From assembly GCF_900095885.1 (NCBI RefSeq), contig NZ_LT615367.1, forward strand, positions 1,116,001-1,180,000: a stretch of 64,000 nucleotides of DNA, given 5' to 3'. A model generated the notes under the pieces. It did no database searches. It was not told the origin of the DNA and worked only from the letters and a program-made list of their open reading frames with translations. The position numbers were made by a program, and so were the translations under genes. Within the stretch, counting starts at the first letter, position 1; every line of letters starts with the position of its first letter. Shown piece after piece: positions 1 through 10,700 of this stretch. Source of the stretch: Dickeya aquatica (GTDB lineage: Bacteria > Pseudomonadota > Gammaproteobacteria > Enterobacterales > Enterobacteriaceae).

Positions 1-612
1 GATTCGGTACTCAGCGATGTGCGTATCGATAGCGCAAAAATTGGTATGTTGTCGCACACCGCGATAGTTGAGGTGGTTGCGCACGCGTTGCAGGGCTATG
101 CGTTGCCGTATGTGGTGCTTGATACCGTGATGCTGGCCAAAAGTGGCGATCCGCTACTGACAGACGACGCTGTTGCGGCTCTGCGCCAGCTTTTGCTGCC
201 GCAGGTTTCGCTTATTACCCCTAACCTGCCAGAGGCTGCGGCACTGTTGCGCTGCCAGATTGCCGATAATGAGCATGAGATGTGCCAGCAAGGAGAGGCG
301 TTGCTGGCAATGGGCTGCCAGGCGGTGCTGATGAAAGGCGGGCACCTTAATCAGCCGGATAGCCCGGACTGGCTGTTCTTACCTGATGCCGGGCCTGTCA
401 GGTGCAACGGTGTGCGTGTTAACACCCGTCACACCCACGGCACTGGCTGTACGCTCTCTGCTGCGCTGGCGGCATTACGCCCTCGTCATGATAATTGGTT
501 ACAGACACTCGCTGCGGCGAAAGCCTATTTGCACGGTGCACTCGAGCAGGCTGATGCGCTGGAGGTGGGGCAGGGGATTGGCCCGGTACACCATTTTCAC
601 CGCTGGTGGTAA
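1..612 (+). CDS. thiD: Hydroxymethylpyrimidine (phosphate) kinase ThiD, 5' end cut off
   Basis: ThiD phosphorylates hydroxymethylpyrimidine and its monophosphate in thiamine biosynthesis in the cytoplasm. The reading frame is open from the first base, so the N-terminal part (about 60-65 residues of a family near 266) lies outside the window. Visible family signatures are the KIGML segment, VVLDTVMLAKSGDPLL, LITPNLPEAAALL, the MKGGH motif and the HGTGCTLSAAL nucleotide/anion-hole motif, ending in GPVHHFHRWW. It matches enterobacterial ThiD along its length. One small oddity is DTVM where most homologues have DPVM. No partner thi gene follows; psiE is next on the same strand after about 200 bp. 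Confidence 0.93.
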   Translation, partial: DSVLSDVRIDSAKIGMLSHTAIVEVVAHALQGYALPYVVLDTVMLAKSGDPLLTDDAVAALRQLLLPQVSLITPNLPEAAALLRCQIADNEHEMCQQGEALLAMGCQAVLMKGGHLNQPDSPDWLFLPDAGPVRCNGVRVNTRHTHGTGCTLSAALAALRPRHDNWLQTLAAAKAYLHGALEQADALEVGQGIGPVHHFHRWW

Positions 613-687
613 GAACTGTCTGAGATAAGAAAATTCGATGCCGGTTGAGGAATATTGCATAGACAGCCTGACATGGGCTGAGTAATT

Positions 688-703
688 TGTGATCTGTATC
701 ATG
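688..703 (+). promoter_or_regulatory. Putative CRP site upstream of psiE
   Basis: TGTGA-TCTGTA-TCATG matches the CRP consensus TGTGA-N6-TCACA in 8 of 10 defined positions. It lies about 115 bp before the psiE start. E. coli psiE is known to be activated by cAMP-CRP and PhoB, which supports the call. I could not find a convincing two-repeat pho box beside it. Confidence 0.5.
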
Positions 704-809
704 TTATTGCCGACGGTGTACCCAAAAAGCTCACCGGTTTTACGGCGTTTTGTCTGTCGGCTGGGCGATATGGCTGCCCGGCTGTTTAGTTTTTGGAGGA
801 ATAAGAATT

Positions 810-1217
810 ATGGCAGGTTCGGCACGCGCGGTGATGGTCGCCAGGGGGTTGCAGACCATACTCAATGTCGGTTTGCTGGTGCTGGCGGTGATTTTGGTGG
901 TGTTTCTCGGCAAGGAGACCTGGCATTTGGCGACGGTGTTGCTGGTCAGCAATGAGAAAGAGTCCTCCTATATGCTGATTGAAAGCCTGGTGATTTATTT
1001 TCTTTATTTTGAGTTTTTGGCGCTGATCGTGAAGTATTTTTTGTCGGGCTATCACTTCCCGCTGCGCTATTTTATCTATATCGGCATTACGGCGATTGTG
1101 CGCCTGATTATTGTTGACCATAAAAACCCGGCTGACACTTTCACCTATTCCGGGGCCATCCTGATCCTGGTCGTCACGTTATATCTGGTAAACAGCCCGC
1201 GCCTGAAACGGGAGTAG
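810..1217 (+). CDS. psiE: Phosphate-starvation-inducible membrane protein PsiE
   Basis: PsiE is a small inner-membrane protein of unknown biochemical role, induced in E. coli by phosphate and carbon starvation. The 135-residue product is close to the E. coli length of 136. It has four hydrophobic segments and the strongly conserved block [15 protein letters not shown], followed by [19 protein letters not shown], and ends in RLKRE. I chose the ATG at 810 because GGAGGA lies 9 bases upstream and because upstream codons in the same frame (from 750) add residues that homologues lack. It stands alone between thiD and the convergent sRNA gene cyaR. A CRP-like site at 688-703 fits known regulation. 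Confidence 0.9.
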   Translation: MAGSARAVMVARGLQTILNVGLLVLAVILVVFLGKETWHLATVLLVSNEKESSYMLIESLVIYFLYFEFLALIVKYFLSGYHFPLRYFIYIGITAIVRLIIVDHKNPADTFTYSGAILILVVTLYLVNSPRLKRE

Positions 1218-1237
1218 CGATGGGTTTGGGCTGGTAC

Positions 1238-1342
1238 AAAGAAAAGGGCCAACTCAAGGGAGATTGAGCTGGCCTAAGGAGGTGGTTCCTAATGTAGGAC
1301 GATGTCACTACGCTTAATTTTTTTGTTCTGTATTTTCTCAGC
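1238..1342 (-). ncRNA. cyaR: Small regulatory RNA CyaR
   Basis: CyaR is an Hfq-dependent trans-acting sRNA that represses ompX, nadE, luxS, yqaE and other mRNAs by base pairing. On the minus strand the 3' half carries the diagnostic single-stranded seed AGGAACCACCTCCTTA, then a terminator stem (GGCCAGCTCAA / TTGAGTTGGCC) around the loop TCTCCC, then CTTTTCTTT. The seed and loop match E. coli CyaR. The 5' end is placed at GCTGAG because E. coli CyaR begins GCTGA and a good -10 (TATTAT) lies six bases upstream. That gives about 105 nt, longer than the roughly 86 nt of E. coli; the extra length is in the A/U-rich 5' half. It sits just downstream of trhP, the E. coli position. Confidence 0.9.
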
Positions 1343-1348
1343 GCTGCA

Positions 1349-1391
1349 ATAATAACCAGTTGACCGTGCGATTGATGTGACCAGATTCTAA
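1349..1391 (-). promoter_or_regulatory. cyaR promoter with CRP site
   Basis: The -10 is TATTAT (1354 down to 1349), six bases before the inferred start at 1342. A CRP site read on the minus strand as TTAGA-ATCTGG-TCACA occupies 1391-1376. Its centre is 41.5 bases upstream of the inferred start, the classic class II spacing. There is no good -35, as expected of a CRP-dependent promoter. E. coli cyaR is known to be CRP-activated. Confidence 0.65.
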
Positions 1392-1438
1392 AAAATGTCA
1401 CATTAGCGGTGAAACTGTCATCTTTTTCACAGGGTTTC

Positions 1439-2815
1439 TCACTGAGCGTGCGGATTGCGGGTGCTGGTGCCAGGTAAGTTACGCAGCAGCAAGGCGTATT
1501 CCAGCGCGATGTCATCAGGGACGGGCAAATAAACGATGTGGCCATCTCCTGGTGCAACGTCAACCGGCTGACCTTTCTTATTGAGCAAGGTCGTCACGGT
1601 AAACTGGATATTACCGCCCGGTGTCATCATCTCCACGCTGTCGCCACACGCAAACTTGTTTTTGACGGCGACTTCGGCTAAGCCGTCGCGGCGCTGGCCG
1701 GTAAATTCCCCGACGAACTGCTGGCGATCGGAGACAGAATAACCGTACTCGTAAGTCTGGTAATCTTCATGCACATGGCGGCGCAAGAAACCTTCGGTGT
1801 AACCGCGGTGCGCCAGCCCTTCCAGCGTTTGCAGCAGGGTCGGGTCAAAGGGTTTGCCCGCGGCGGCATCATCGATGGCCTGACGATAAACCTGCGCTGT
1901 GCGGGCACAGTAGTAGAACGATTTGGTGCGGCCTTCAATTTTCAGTGAATGGACGCCCATTTTGGTCAACCGCTCGACATGCTGAATGGCGCGCAGGTCG
2001 CGGGAGTTCATGATGTAGGTACCGTGCTCGTCTTCAAAAGCACTCATGTACTCGCCCGGCCGCTGGCTCTCTTCGAGCATGAACACTTTATCCGTTGGTG
2101 CGCCGATGCCGAGCGTCGGTTCAACGGTGGCACTGTCTATCTCTTTGATGGCAATCGGGTCATGAAGATGCACGATGTTACCGGTGTCATCCTCTTTGCC
2201 CTCCTGCACGTTATACTCCCAGCGGCAGGCGTTGGTGCAGGTGCCCTGGTTTGGGTCGCGCTTGTTGATATAACCAGAGAGCAGGCAGCGCCCGGAGTAG
2301 GCCATACACAATGCCCCGTGCACGAAAATCTCCAGCTCCATTTCCGGCACCTGAGTGCGGATTTCCTCAATTTCCTCAAGCGACAGCTCGCGTGAGAGGA
2401 TGACCCGGCTCAACCCCATCTGCTGCCAGAATTTCACCGTCGCCCAGTTTACCGCATTGGCCTGTACTGACAGGTGAACCGGCATCTGTGGAAAGTTTTC
2501 CCGCACCAGCATGATGAGCCCTGGGTCAGACATGATGAGCGCATCCGGCTGCATGTCGATAACGGGCTGCAAGTCACGCAAGAACGTTTTCAGCTTGGCG
2601 TTATGAGGGGCAATATTCACCACCACATAGAACTTTTTCCCCAGCGCATGCGCCTCGCTGATGGCTTGCGCCAGCGTCTGGTGGTTGAATTCATTGTTAC
2701 GCACCCGCAGGCTGTAACGGGGCTGGCCGGCGTAAATCGCATCTGCGCCGTAAGCAAAGGCGTAACGCATATTTTTCAGCGTACCGGCCGGAGACAGTAA
2801 TTCTGGTTTGAACAT
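1439..2815 (-). CDS. trhP: tRNA 5-hydroxyuridine synthesis protein TrhP (YegQ, U32 family)
   Basis: TrhP takes part in prephenate-dependent formation of 5-hydroxyuridine at the wobble position of tRNAs. The 458-residue product has the U32 peptidase-family fold signature, with the N-terminal LLSPAGTLKNMRYAFAYGAD and the block HGALCMAYSGRCLLSGY followed by TCTNACRW. The four cysteines in this region are the family's iron-sulfur ligands. The C-terminal domain is the U32 collagenase-like extension. Length is close to the E. coli 453. The start ATG at 2815 begins MFKPELLSPAG, as in homologues. It lies directly upstream of cyaR. A 200-bp gap with a short inverted repeat but no clear terminator separates it from the next minus-strand gene. 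Confidence 0.93.
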   Translation of the reverse strand: MFKPELLSPAGTLKNMRYAFAYGADAIYAGQPRYSLRVRNNEFNHQTLAQAISEAHALGKKFYVVVNIAPHNAKLKTFLRDLQPVIDMQPDALIMSDPGLIMLVRENFPQMPVHLSVQANAVNWATVKFWQQMGLSRVILSRELSLEEIEEIRTQVPEMELEIFVHGALCMAYSGRCLLSGYINKRDPNQGTCTNACRWEYNVQEGKEDDTGNIVHLHDPIAIKEIDSATVEPTLGIGAPTDKVFMLEESQRPGEYMSAFEDEHGTYIMNSRDLRAIQHVERLTKMGVHSLKIEGRTKSFYYCARTAQVYRQAIDDAAAGKPFDPTLLQTLEGLAHRGYTEGFLRRHVHEDYQTYEYGYSVSDRQQFVGEFTGQRRDGLAEVAVKNKFACGDSVEMMTPGGNIQFTVTTLLNKKGQPVDVAPGDGHIVYLPVPDDIALEYALLLRNLPGTSTRNPHAQ

Positions 2816-3015
2816 GATTTCTCTCGAGTCTGATCACAGGTCAGGCTGCTCCCGTCAGGGAGCAGTTAAAGGCGGCCGATTCTAGCGCCAACGGCAGTAA
2901 AAATCAGTAGTCAGCTTACAAAAAGTAGGCCTTGTATGAGGAACCGCCGGGGGCTCTCGGGGTGTCGGGCACGCAGTGACCGGTGCCGGGGCGTCATTTT
3001 CATGACTGATGCCAC

Positions 3016-3978
3016 TTAATACCGGGCGACCCCGGCAGAGGGGCCAATCTGTTCACGCCCGTGGGGGCGTTCAAAGTCCACTAGCGGCCCTTTGGGGATG
3101 ATCCCGGTCGGGTTCAGCCACAAGATACTGTAGTAACCGGTTTTGATGTGCCCGATGTTGACCGTCTCTTTCACGCCCGGCCATTGGTAGAGCTCGCGCA
3201 AATACCCGGCGAGCTGCGGGTAGTCTTCGAGGCGGCGCAAGTTACATTTAAATGCGCCATGGTAAGCGGCATCAAAACGAATCAGTGTGACGAACAAGCG
3301 CCAGTCGGCTTCGGTCACGGTATCACCGGCCAGATAACGGTGTTGCTCAAGGTGTGCCTCTACGGTATCAAGCGCTGTAAACAGATTGACGACAGCGTGT
3401 TCGTAGTGTTCCTGTGTTTTGGCAAAACCGGTTTTGTAGACCCCATTGTTGATATGGTCATAAATCAGGCTATTCCAGTGGTCGATGGCTGGTTGCAGCG
3501 TGGGTGGGTAGAAATCCAGCGTGTTGCCTGTCAGTGAATTAAACGCATGGTTGAACAGGCGAATAATCTCTGCCGATTCATTGTTGACGATGCGGCCTTC
3601 TTGCCTGTCCCACAGTACCGGGACGGAGACTTTCCCCGTGTAGTGCGCATCGCTGGCGGTATACAACTGATGCAGGTAACGCACCGGCTCGACTTTATCG
3701 CCCGCTTCTTGCGGTGTGCTGAACTCCCAGCCCTGATCGCCGATACGGGGTTCGGCCACCGACAGGTGCACGGCTTGCTGCAACCCTTTCAGATTGCGAA
3801 AAATCAGCGTGCGTGATGCCCACGGGCACAGGTAGGAGACAAACAACTGGTACCGCCCCGCTTCGGGGGAGAGTTCGGTGTCACGAAACCGGGTTTCCTG
3901 GCGATGAAACGCCCCGCCTTTGATCTCTTCGGCGGCGACGTCGCCATTCACCCATTTGCCATTCACTAATCCCGACAT
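3016..3978 (-). CDS. Glutathionyl-hydroquinone reductase (Omega-class GST-like)
   Basis: These enzymes reduce glutathionyl-hydroquinones with glutathione, releasing hydroquinone and GSSG in the cytoplasm. The 320-residue protein has the family's CPWA active-site motif (Cys about residue 51, in SYLCPWASRT), an N-terminal thioredoxin-fold half with the NNESAEIIRLFN glutathione-binding region, and an all-helical C-terminal half (TVTEADWRLFVTLIRFD). The start at 3978 (MSGLVNGKWVNG) is chosen over upstream in-frame ATGs because GAGGGTG precedes it and homologues begin there. It resembles E. coli YqjG/ECM4 in family, but the N-terminus differs enough that I do not assign that symbol. It lies between trhP and baeR with no shared operon evident. 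Confidence 0.88.
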   Translation of the reverse strand: MSGLVNGKWVNGDVAAEEIKGGAFHRQETRFRDTELSPEAGRYQLFVSYLCPWASRTLIFRNLKGLQQAVHLSVAEPRIGDQGWEFSTPQEAGDKVEPVRYLHQLYTASDAHYTGKVSVPVLWDRQEGRIVNNESAEIIRLFNHAFNSLTGNTLDFYPPTLQPAIDHWNSLIYDHINNGVYKTGFAKTQEHYEHAVVNLFTALDTVEAHLEQHRYLAGDTVTEADWRLFVTLIRFDAAYHGAFKCNLRRLEDYPQLAGYLRELYQWPGVKETVNIGHIKTGYYSILWLNPTGIIPKGPLVDFERPHGREQIGPSAGVARY

Positions 3979-4105
3979 GCTCACCCTCATCATGGTTATG
4001 ATACTGATGCCTATGCTAGCAGGTGGAAACAAGGTGGAAATTGCAAATTTTTAACGGAGTCGGACAGTTTCTTTGATGGTAGTTTGTCGGGAAACAGCGG
4101 CTGCA

Positions 4106-4843
4106 CTACTCCGGTGTTTCCTGGCTGGCCGCTGCCTCCCAGCGATAGCCAATACCGTACACGGTGCGGATGAACGAGGTTTCCCGGTCAAACATCTCCA
4201 GTTTACGCCGCAGGTTCTTGATATGGCTATCAATGGTGCGGTCTGTCACAACCCGGTAGTCATCATACAGATGATCAAGCAACTGCTCGCGTGAGAACAC
4301 CCGGCCCGGTTCGGCCGACAGGGTTTTTAACAACCGAAATTCGGCAGGGGTTAAATCGAGCTGTCGGCCCAGATAGCTTGCCTGATAGCGATGCTGGTCG
4401 ATGAGCAAAGCAGACACCGCATCATTGGCTTTAGGCTCATGTTGCCAGCGGCAGCGGCGTAGCAAGGTTTTCACCCGGGCAACCACTTCACGCGGGCTGT
4501 AGGGTTTACAAATGTAATCATCAGCGCCAATTTCCAGCCCAAGCAGCCGGTCAATTTCATCGCTGCGTGCTGTCACCATAATAATGGGGACGTTGGAAAA
4601 GCCACGGATTGCGCGGCACAGTGTTAACCCGTCGCGTCCCGGCAGCATTAAATCCAGCAGGATTAACTGGCAGGGGTGCTCGCGTACCCAGGGTTCAACC
4701 TCATCGCCCTGGGTTAACCAATGGGTGGAATATCCCGAAGCTTGCAGGTAATCCACCAGCAACTGCCCAAGTTTGGGTTCATCTTCTACTATCAGTACCG
4801 GCTGGGTGTCATCACCTGCGGGGACAAGAGACGATGCGGTCAT
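4106..4843 (-). CDS. baeR: Envelope-stress response regulator BaeR
   Basis: BaeR is the OmpR/PhoB-type response regulator of the BaeSR two-component system, which activates mdtABCD and related envelope-stress genes. The receiver domain covers residues 15-125 with the acidic pair E20/D21, phospho-acceptor D64 (in [12 protein letters not shown]) and K113. The winged-helix DNA-binding domain follows ([12 protein letters not shown], then [19 protein letters not shown] and YGIGYRW). The 245-residue length is normal. It starts 5 bases after the baeS stop and is the last gene of the mdt-bae cluster. Confidence 0.96.
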   Translation of the reverse strand: MTASSLVPAGDDTQPVLIVEDEPKLGQLLVDYLQASGYSTHWLTQGDEVEPWVREHPCQLILLDLMLPGRDGLTLCRAIRGFSNVPIIMVTARSDEIDRLLGLEIGADDYICKPYSPREVVARVKTLLRRCRWQHEPKANDAVSALLIDQHRYQASYLGRQLDLTPAEFRLLKTLSAEPGRVFSREQLLDHLYDDYRVVTDRTIDSHIKNLRRKLEMFDRETSFIRTVYGIGYRWEAAASQETPE

Positions 4844-4848
4844 GTGAC

Positions 4849-6216
4849 TTACCTGTTCTGGTAGAGGTGTAAGGGCAGCTCGACGGTGAGGTGTACGCCG
4901 CCAAGCGGTGAGTGGCCAGCATACAGGCGTCCTTCGTGTGCCTCAATGATGTTGGCGCAAATGGCAAGCCCAAGGCCTGACCCACCGCTGGCGCGGTTAC
5001 GGGAGCTTTCGGCGCGGTAGAAACGCTCAAAAATGAGCGATAACTGCTCATCCGTAATGCCGGGGGCGCTGTCGTGCCAGTGAATAACCAGCCACTGCGG
5101 GCGTAATTCAGTCTCGACTTCCAGCCGACCGCCTTCATCAGTATAGCGCAGGCTGTTTTCCAGCAAATTATTGAACAATTGGCTCAGGCGATCCGGGTCG
5201 CCAAATACCACAGCCTGTGGGTGCAGGCAGGTGTGAAGGGCAATCTGTTTATGGTGAAAACGTTCGTTAAACGCGGCGAGCGAAACCTGTAACAGTGTCG
5301 TGACGTTCACCGCACTTTTACGGTAAGCCAGTGCGCCCACATCCGAGAGCGATAGCTGGTGCAGGTCATCGACCAGCTTGGCCAGCATCACCACTTCCGC
5401 CTGCAACGAACTGAATGCGGCCGTATCGGGTTTGCGCACACCATCTTGCAAGGCTTCGAGCTCACCGCGCAGCACCGCCAGCGGCGTTCGCAACTCATGG
5501 GAGATATCAGCCATAAACGCCCGGCGAGACTGCTCGTTTTTCTCCAGCGCCGAGGCCAGTTGGTTAAAGTCCTGCGCCAGACGCCCCAGTTCATCGCGTT
5601 CATTGCCGCAGACCCGGGTACTAAAGTCACCGCCGGCTAACTGATGAATACCGTTAACCAGCCGTTTCACCGGGGCCAGCAAGCCGCGTGACAAGAGCCA
5701 GGTGACGACGGCAGCCAGCAAGGTAGTGAAGGCCACTATCAGCCAACTGGTTCGTTGCTGTTGCTGGTCAAAGTTGATATCAGCGCTGCGGGTGAGCCCT
5801 TCGACCGGCGCGCTGACAATCCAGCCAACGGTGCGTTGCCGGACGACCAACGGTAACGTTGTGCTATCGCCAGGAAGTGGTACCGGAGGGCCGAGCAGTC
5901 GGTTACGGTTTTCATCGAGCACCCAAAAGCGGGTACGCCAGCCTTGTAATGCTTCATTGCTGTTTTGATCAAGGGTGCGGATCATCGAAAAAATGCCTTG
6001 ATCCCGGCTGCGCAGAAATTCCCAGTCACCGTGCAACTGATATTGTTCTTCCAGCAACTCTTTAATTTGGGTCGCGCGCTGTTCATTGCCGTGGCGAATG
6101 TAGTCGATAAAACCCTTTTCAAAACTGAGCCTGACACCGAAATGCATGATGATAAGCACCAGCATGCAGGTGGAAAAAATCGCCAGAAACATTCTGGCAG
6201 TGATACCGAATCGCAT
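4849..6216 (-). CDS. baeS: Sensor histidine kinase BaeS
   Basis: BaeS is an inner-membrane sensor kinase that responds to envelope damage and toxic compounds and phosphorylates BaeR. The 455-residue protein has a first membrane segment at about 8-28, a periplasmic sensor region (29-157), a second membrane segment at about 158-178 and a HAMP linker (180-232). Its H-box [10 protein letters not shown] contains His240, and the HATPase domain has [15 protein letters not shown] and GGSGLGLAI. Its ATG overlaps the mdtD stop by one base (TAATG), so the two genes are translationally coupled. Order and spacing match the E. coli mdtABCD-baeSR operon. Confidence 0.96.
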   Translation of the reverse strand: MRFGITARMFLAIFSTCMLVLIIMHFGVRLSFEKGFIDYIRHGNEQRATQIKELLEEQYQLHGDWEFLRSRDQGIFSMIRTLDQNSNEALQGWRTRFWVLDENRNRLLGPPVPLPGDSTTLPLVVRQRTVGWIVSAPVEGLTRSADINFDQQQQRTSWLIVAFTTLLAAVVTWLLSRGLLAPVKRLVNGIHQLAGGDFSTRVCGNERDELGRLAQDFNQLASALEKNEQSRRAFMADISHELRTPLAVLRGELEALQDGVRKPDTAAFSSLQAEVVMLAKLVDDLHQLSLSDVGALAYRKSAVNVTTLLQVSLAAFNERFHHKQIALHTCLHPQAVVFGDPDRLSQLFNNLLENSLRYTDEGGRLEVETELRPQWLVIHWHDSAPGITDEQLSLIFERFYRAESSRNRASGGSGLGLAICANIIEAHEGRLYAGHSPLGGVHLTVELPLHLYQNR

Positions 6217-7631
6217 TATTGGCCTCGGGAAGTGCGTGTCAGCGTCGTCTGGGGAACGACCTCTTTAGGCGCACGGATGAAAATCAGCGCCGGAAAGGCC
6301 ATCACCGCCACCATGCAGAGGTAGGTATAAAGAAACACGCTGTGGGTTTGCTGCGCGCCTGCCACCAGATGCGTATGAGCGAACAGGCCCAGTAACATGC
6401 CAGCGAGCGTGACGCCCATACTGGTCGAGAGCTGCATCGACATCGACAGCAGACTATTGCCACCGCTGGCCAGTGTGTCGGGCAGGTCTTTGAGTGTCAG
6501 CGTGTTCATCGTAGAAAACCGGATGCCGTTTACCATGCCGACCAGTAGCAGCACCACCGGCATCATCCAGTGCCAGTTCATCATGGCGACCAATGCAAAC
6601 AGCAGCGTCGCCAGCGCCAGCATCAGCGTAGAGGCGACCAATACATTGCGATAGCCAAAGCGGTTTACCACCATCACCACCAGCCGTTTCATGCCCATAT
6701 TGCCGAGCACTAAAGGGATCATCATCATGCCGGCATGAAACGGTGAGTAACCGAGCCCGAGCTGTAAAAACACCGGCGTCATGAACGGCAGCATGCCGCT
6801 GCCAATACGCGCCAGCCAGCCGCCAAACAGCCCGATGCTAAAGCTGCGCGTCTCAAACAAGCGCAGATTAAACAATGCGTGCTCATTCTCTGTGGCATGC
6901 CTCCAGTAGATAAGCAGCGCCAGCAGCCCGGTCACTACCAGTGCCGATAATGCCAGTGTGGATAAGCCAAGGCTTTTTTGCCCATCAAGCGCCAGCGTCA
7001 GGCTGCCCATGGCCACGACCAGATAGAGAAAACCCGGCACATCAAAGCGGCGGGCGGGCAGGGTAAAATTGGGCATCAGTAACCAGGTGGCGATGGCACC
7101 CATCACACCGACCGGGATGTTAATCAGGAAAATCCAGTGCCAACTGGCGTACTGCACCAGAAACCCGCCCAGGGTTGGCCCCATCAGTGGCCCAATCTGC
7201 CCTGGCAGCGTCACGAATGTCATCGCCGCCATGTATTGATCGCGCGGCACCAGTTTCATCACCGTCAGGCGACCAATCGGCACCATCATCGCACCGCCAA
7301 TTCCCTGAATTACCCGTGAGCACAGTAATGCATCGAGCGTTTGCGAGCGGGCGCAGAGTAACGAGCCGAAACTGAACAATACAATGGCGCAAAAGAAGAT
7401 ATTGCGCACGCCCAGCCGGTCGGCCAGCCAGCCGCTGGCAGGCAGTACCATGGCGACCGTCAGCACATAGGCGACAATCACCGCATGCATATTCAGCGGG
7501 CTTTCATTAAGGCTGACTGCCATGGAGGGCAGGGCGGTGTTGACGATGGTGGTATCCAGCGTCTGCATGAAAAAACCGAAGGCCACAATCCACAATTGCC
7601 AGCGAACGGAGGCAGGCGGCTGACTGGTCAT
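6216..7631 (-). CDS. mdtD: MFS-family putative multidrug transporter MdtD
   Basis: MdtD is a DHA2-type major-facilitator protein encoded with the MdtABC RND pump. In E. coli it is not needed for MdtABC drug efflux, and its own substrate is uncertain. The 471-residue protein is almost entirely transmembrane, with the motif [16 protein letters not shown] at the N-terminus (the DHA2 D-T-T-I-V-N signature) and the loop motif [11 protein letters not shown]. The start ATG at 7631 fits homologues. Unlike the tightly overlapped mdtA-B-C and mdtD-baeS junctions, 142 bp separate it from mdtC. That gap contains two GC-rich hairpins and a TATAAT hexamer, which raises the possibility of differential expression. 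Confidence 0.92.
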   Translation of the reverse strand: MTSQPPASVRWQLWIVAFGFFMQTLDTTIVNTALPSMAVSLNESPLNMHAVIVAYVLTVAMVLPASGWLADRLGVRNIFFCAIVLFSFGSLLCARSQTLDALLCSRVIQGIGGAMMVPIGRLTVMKLVPRDQYMAAMTFVTLPGQIGPLMGPTLGGFLVQYASWHWIFLINIPVGVMGAIATWLLMPNFTLPARRFDVPGFLYLVVAMGSLTLALDGQKSLGLSTLALSALVVTGLLALLIYWRHATENEHALFNLRLFETRSFSIGLFGGWLARIGSGMLPFMTPVFLQLGLGYSPFHAGMMMIPLVLGNMGMKRLVVMVVNRFGYRNVLVASTLMLALATLLFALVAMMNWHWMMPVVLLLVGMVNGIRFSTMNTLTLKDLPDTLASGGNSLLSMSMQLSTSMGVTLAGMLLGLFAHTHLVAGAQQTHSVFLYTYLCMVAVMAFPALIFIRAPKEVVPQTTLTRTSRGQ

Positions 7632-7647
7632 GCTCGGGGCAACTCCT

Positions 7648-7690
7648 GGGAGGGCTCGGCTCCCTGATGCTGCCGGGGCTTAGCCCCGGC
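7648..7690 (-). other. Two intercistronic hairpins between mdtC and mdtD
   Basis: GGGAG/CTCCC (7648-7664) and GCCGGGGC/GCCCCGGC with a three-base loop (7672-7690) form consecutive stems between mdtC and mdtD. Neither is followed by a T run on the minus strand, so they are not typical terminators. They could instead stabilise or process the mRNA. A minus-strand TATAAT about 30 bp upstream of them, at about 7714-7719 within a region holding no gene, could be a -10 for mdtD-baeSR, but its -35 is poor. Confidence 0.45.
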
Positions 7691-7773
7691 GAAGTATTGA
7701 ATAATAAAAGGCATTATATGACAGCGAGGTACGGCCGAATAAGAGGCTATCGCATAATGCCATTACGATGGTT

Positions 7774-10700
7774 TCAGGCCAAAGGGACGTGTTGCTTGCG
7801 GGCTTTTGACCGGCGTAGCCGCTGCCCGAGACTATCAAAGAACAGATATACCACCGGGGTGGTATAGATAGTCAGCAACTGGCTCATTACCAGCCCGCCA
7901 ACAATGGTAATACCCAGCGGCTGACGCAGTTCCGAGCCATCGCCGCTGCCGAGCACCAGCGGTAGCGCGCCAAAGAGTGCGGCCATGGTGGTCATCATTA
8001 TCGGGCGAAAGCGCAGCATACAGGCGCGGAAAATGGCCTCGTGCGCTGATAGTTTGCCTTCACGCTGCGCCACCAGCGCAAAATCCACCATCATGATGGC
8101 GTTTTTCTTCACGATACCTATCAGCAGCAAGATACCTATCAGCGCAATCAGGCTAAACGGCTTGTTAAACAGCTCCAGCGCCAGCAATGCCCCGACACCG
8201 GCGGAAGGCAGTGTGGAGAGAATGGTGAGCGGGTGCGCCACATTCTCATACAAAATGCCCAGCACGATGTAGACCGTGATAATGGCGGCGATAATCAGCA
8301 CGATTTGTGAGTGCTGTGATTGCTGGAAGGCCAGCGCCGTACCCGCAAACTGGCCGCGAATGGAGGACGGCACGCCCAGTGAGGTCATGGTGCGTTCAAT
8401 CGCTGTTGTGGCATCTGACAGGCTGGCACCTTCCGGCAGGTTAAACGAGAGGGTCGCGGCAGCGGAAAGCCCCTGATGGTTAACAGCAAGCGGTGTATTG
8501 GCGGGCCGCCAGTGGGCAAAAAATGACAACGGGATCGGCTTGTTGTCATTGTTAATCACAAACATTTTGTCGAGCGATGTCGGATCCTGGGTATAGGCCG
8601 GGTCAACCTCCATCACCACTTTGTATTGGTTCATGGGCTGATAGATGGTGGAAATTTGCCGCTGACCGAAGGCGTTATTCAGTAGCGCATTCACCCCGGA
8701 AACATTAACGCCCAGACGTGCCATGGCATCGCGATCGTATTCCATCATCAGCTCAGCGCCTTTGTCTTGCTGATCGGAACTGACATCCGCCAGCTCTGGC
8801 AGCTTGGTCAGGGCGTCGCGGATTTTTGGCTCCCAGGTACGCAGTACCGCCAGGTCATCCGACAACAGTGAATACTGATACCCGGCGTTGGCCTCGCGCC
8901 CGCCGATGCGCACATCCTGCACAGCCATCAGGTACAGGTTTGCCCCCGGCTCTTTGGCCAGTTTCGCGCGTAACCGTGTTATCACCTGTTGTGCGCTGAC
9001 ATCGCGCTCTGCAAGCGGCTTGAGGCTGATAAACATCGAACCGCTATTGGTGCGCATACCGCCGGTAAAACCCGTGACATTATCAACAGCCGGGTCAGCA
9101 CGCACGATGGTCATAAAATCCTGTAGCTTTTGTTTCATTGCCTGAAACGAGATGCTCTGGTCGGCTTGAATAAAGCCCATCAGTCGCCCGGTGTCTTGCT
9201 CAGGGAAAAACGTTTTGGGAATGGTGATATAGAGCCAGACACTGAGGCTGATGGTGCCCAGCAACACCAGCATCACCCAGCGAGTATGGTTAAGCACCCA
9301 GCGCAAGCTGCGACCATATCCTTGCTGTAATCCCAGCAGCAGCCGGTTAAAACCGCGGGTGCGTGGCTGGCTGCGCGGTGCATGTGTACGTAACAGTCGC
9401 GCGCACATCATGGGGGTCAGGGTAATGGAAACCAGCAGTGAAATCAGAATCGCTACCGAGAGCGTAATTGAGAACTCTCTAAATAACCGCCCCGGCAGGC
9501 CATCCATAAACAGCAAAGGAATAAACACCGCAATCAGTGACAGACTCATGGATACGACGGTGAAACCGACTTCCCGTACCCCTTGCAATGAGGCCGGCAA
9601 CGGTTTCATACCCGCTTCAATATGGCGGGAAATATTTTCCAGCACCACTATGGCGTCATCCACCACAAAGCCCGTGGCGACCGTTAACGCCATCAGCGAC
9701 AGGTTATTCAGACTAAAGCCACACAAGTACATGGCAGAAAAGGTGCCAATCAGTGATACGGGCACGGCAATAGCTGGAATCAGGGTGGCGCGGGCCGAGC
9801 GCAGAAATAAAAAGACCACCAGGATCACCAGCGATACGGCAATAGTCAGCGAGCGCTCCACATCGCGCAGCGAGGTACGTATAGTCGGCGAGCGGTCTTG
9901 TGCAATGTCCAGATTAATCGATGCAGGCACCATCGCGCGTAATTCTGGCATGGCGGCGCGAATGGCATCGACGGTGGCAATAATGTTGGCATCCGGTGCC
10001 CGGCGAATCAGCACCAGAATCGCCGGTTTGGCATTGGTCATCCCGGCATTGAGTACGTTTTGTACCGAATCCTTAACCGTGGCCACATCGCTCAGTCGCA
10101 CTGCGGCACCATTATTGTAATGGATAATCAGCGGTTTATACGCATCGGCGGTTTTCAGCGCATCATTGGTCTGGAGTTGATAGTGCTTACTGTCGCTGTC
10201 CACACTGCCAACGGGCTGTCGCACATTGGCCTGCGCAATCGACTGGCGCACTTCATCGAGTGAAACCCCTTGATTAAAAAGCGCCTGAGGATTGAGGGAT
10301 ACCCGCACGGCGGGCAGTGAGCTGCCACCAATAGTGACATCACCCACCCCTTCAATTTGTGATACCCGCTGAGCGATTTGAGTTGAGGCATAGTCGTAGA
10401 GCTGGCCGGGGCTGTAGGTATCTGAGGTCAACGTCATTATCACCACCGGCGCATCTGACGGGTTGACCTTGCGATAATAAGGGCGGCTTGGCATGTTACT
10501 TGGCAACAGACTCTGGGCGGCGTTGATCGCCGCCTGAACATCACGAGCGGCCCCGTTGATATCTCGCTCCAGCGCAAATTGCATAATAATACGGGTACTG
10601 CCAAGGGAGCTCATGGACGTCATTTCGTTCACGCCCGCAATGCGCCCCAGCGAGCGCTCAAGCGGTGTTGCGACCGAGGAGGCCATGGTTTCCGGTGAGG

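Noticed and set aside
613..809. Pho box upstream of psiE
   Set aside because: CTGACAT-like elements are present (around 669-680) but the second repeat is at the wrong 11-bp register; only the CRP site is defensible.
7672..7690. GC-rich hairpin as a terminator of mdtC
   Set aside because: No T run follows on the minus strand, so it is listed only as an intercistronic hairpin.
9251..10120. 289-codon plus-strand open frame inside mdtC
   Set aside because: Shadow of the MdtC reading frame; Ser/Arg/Thr-rich composition and no domain.
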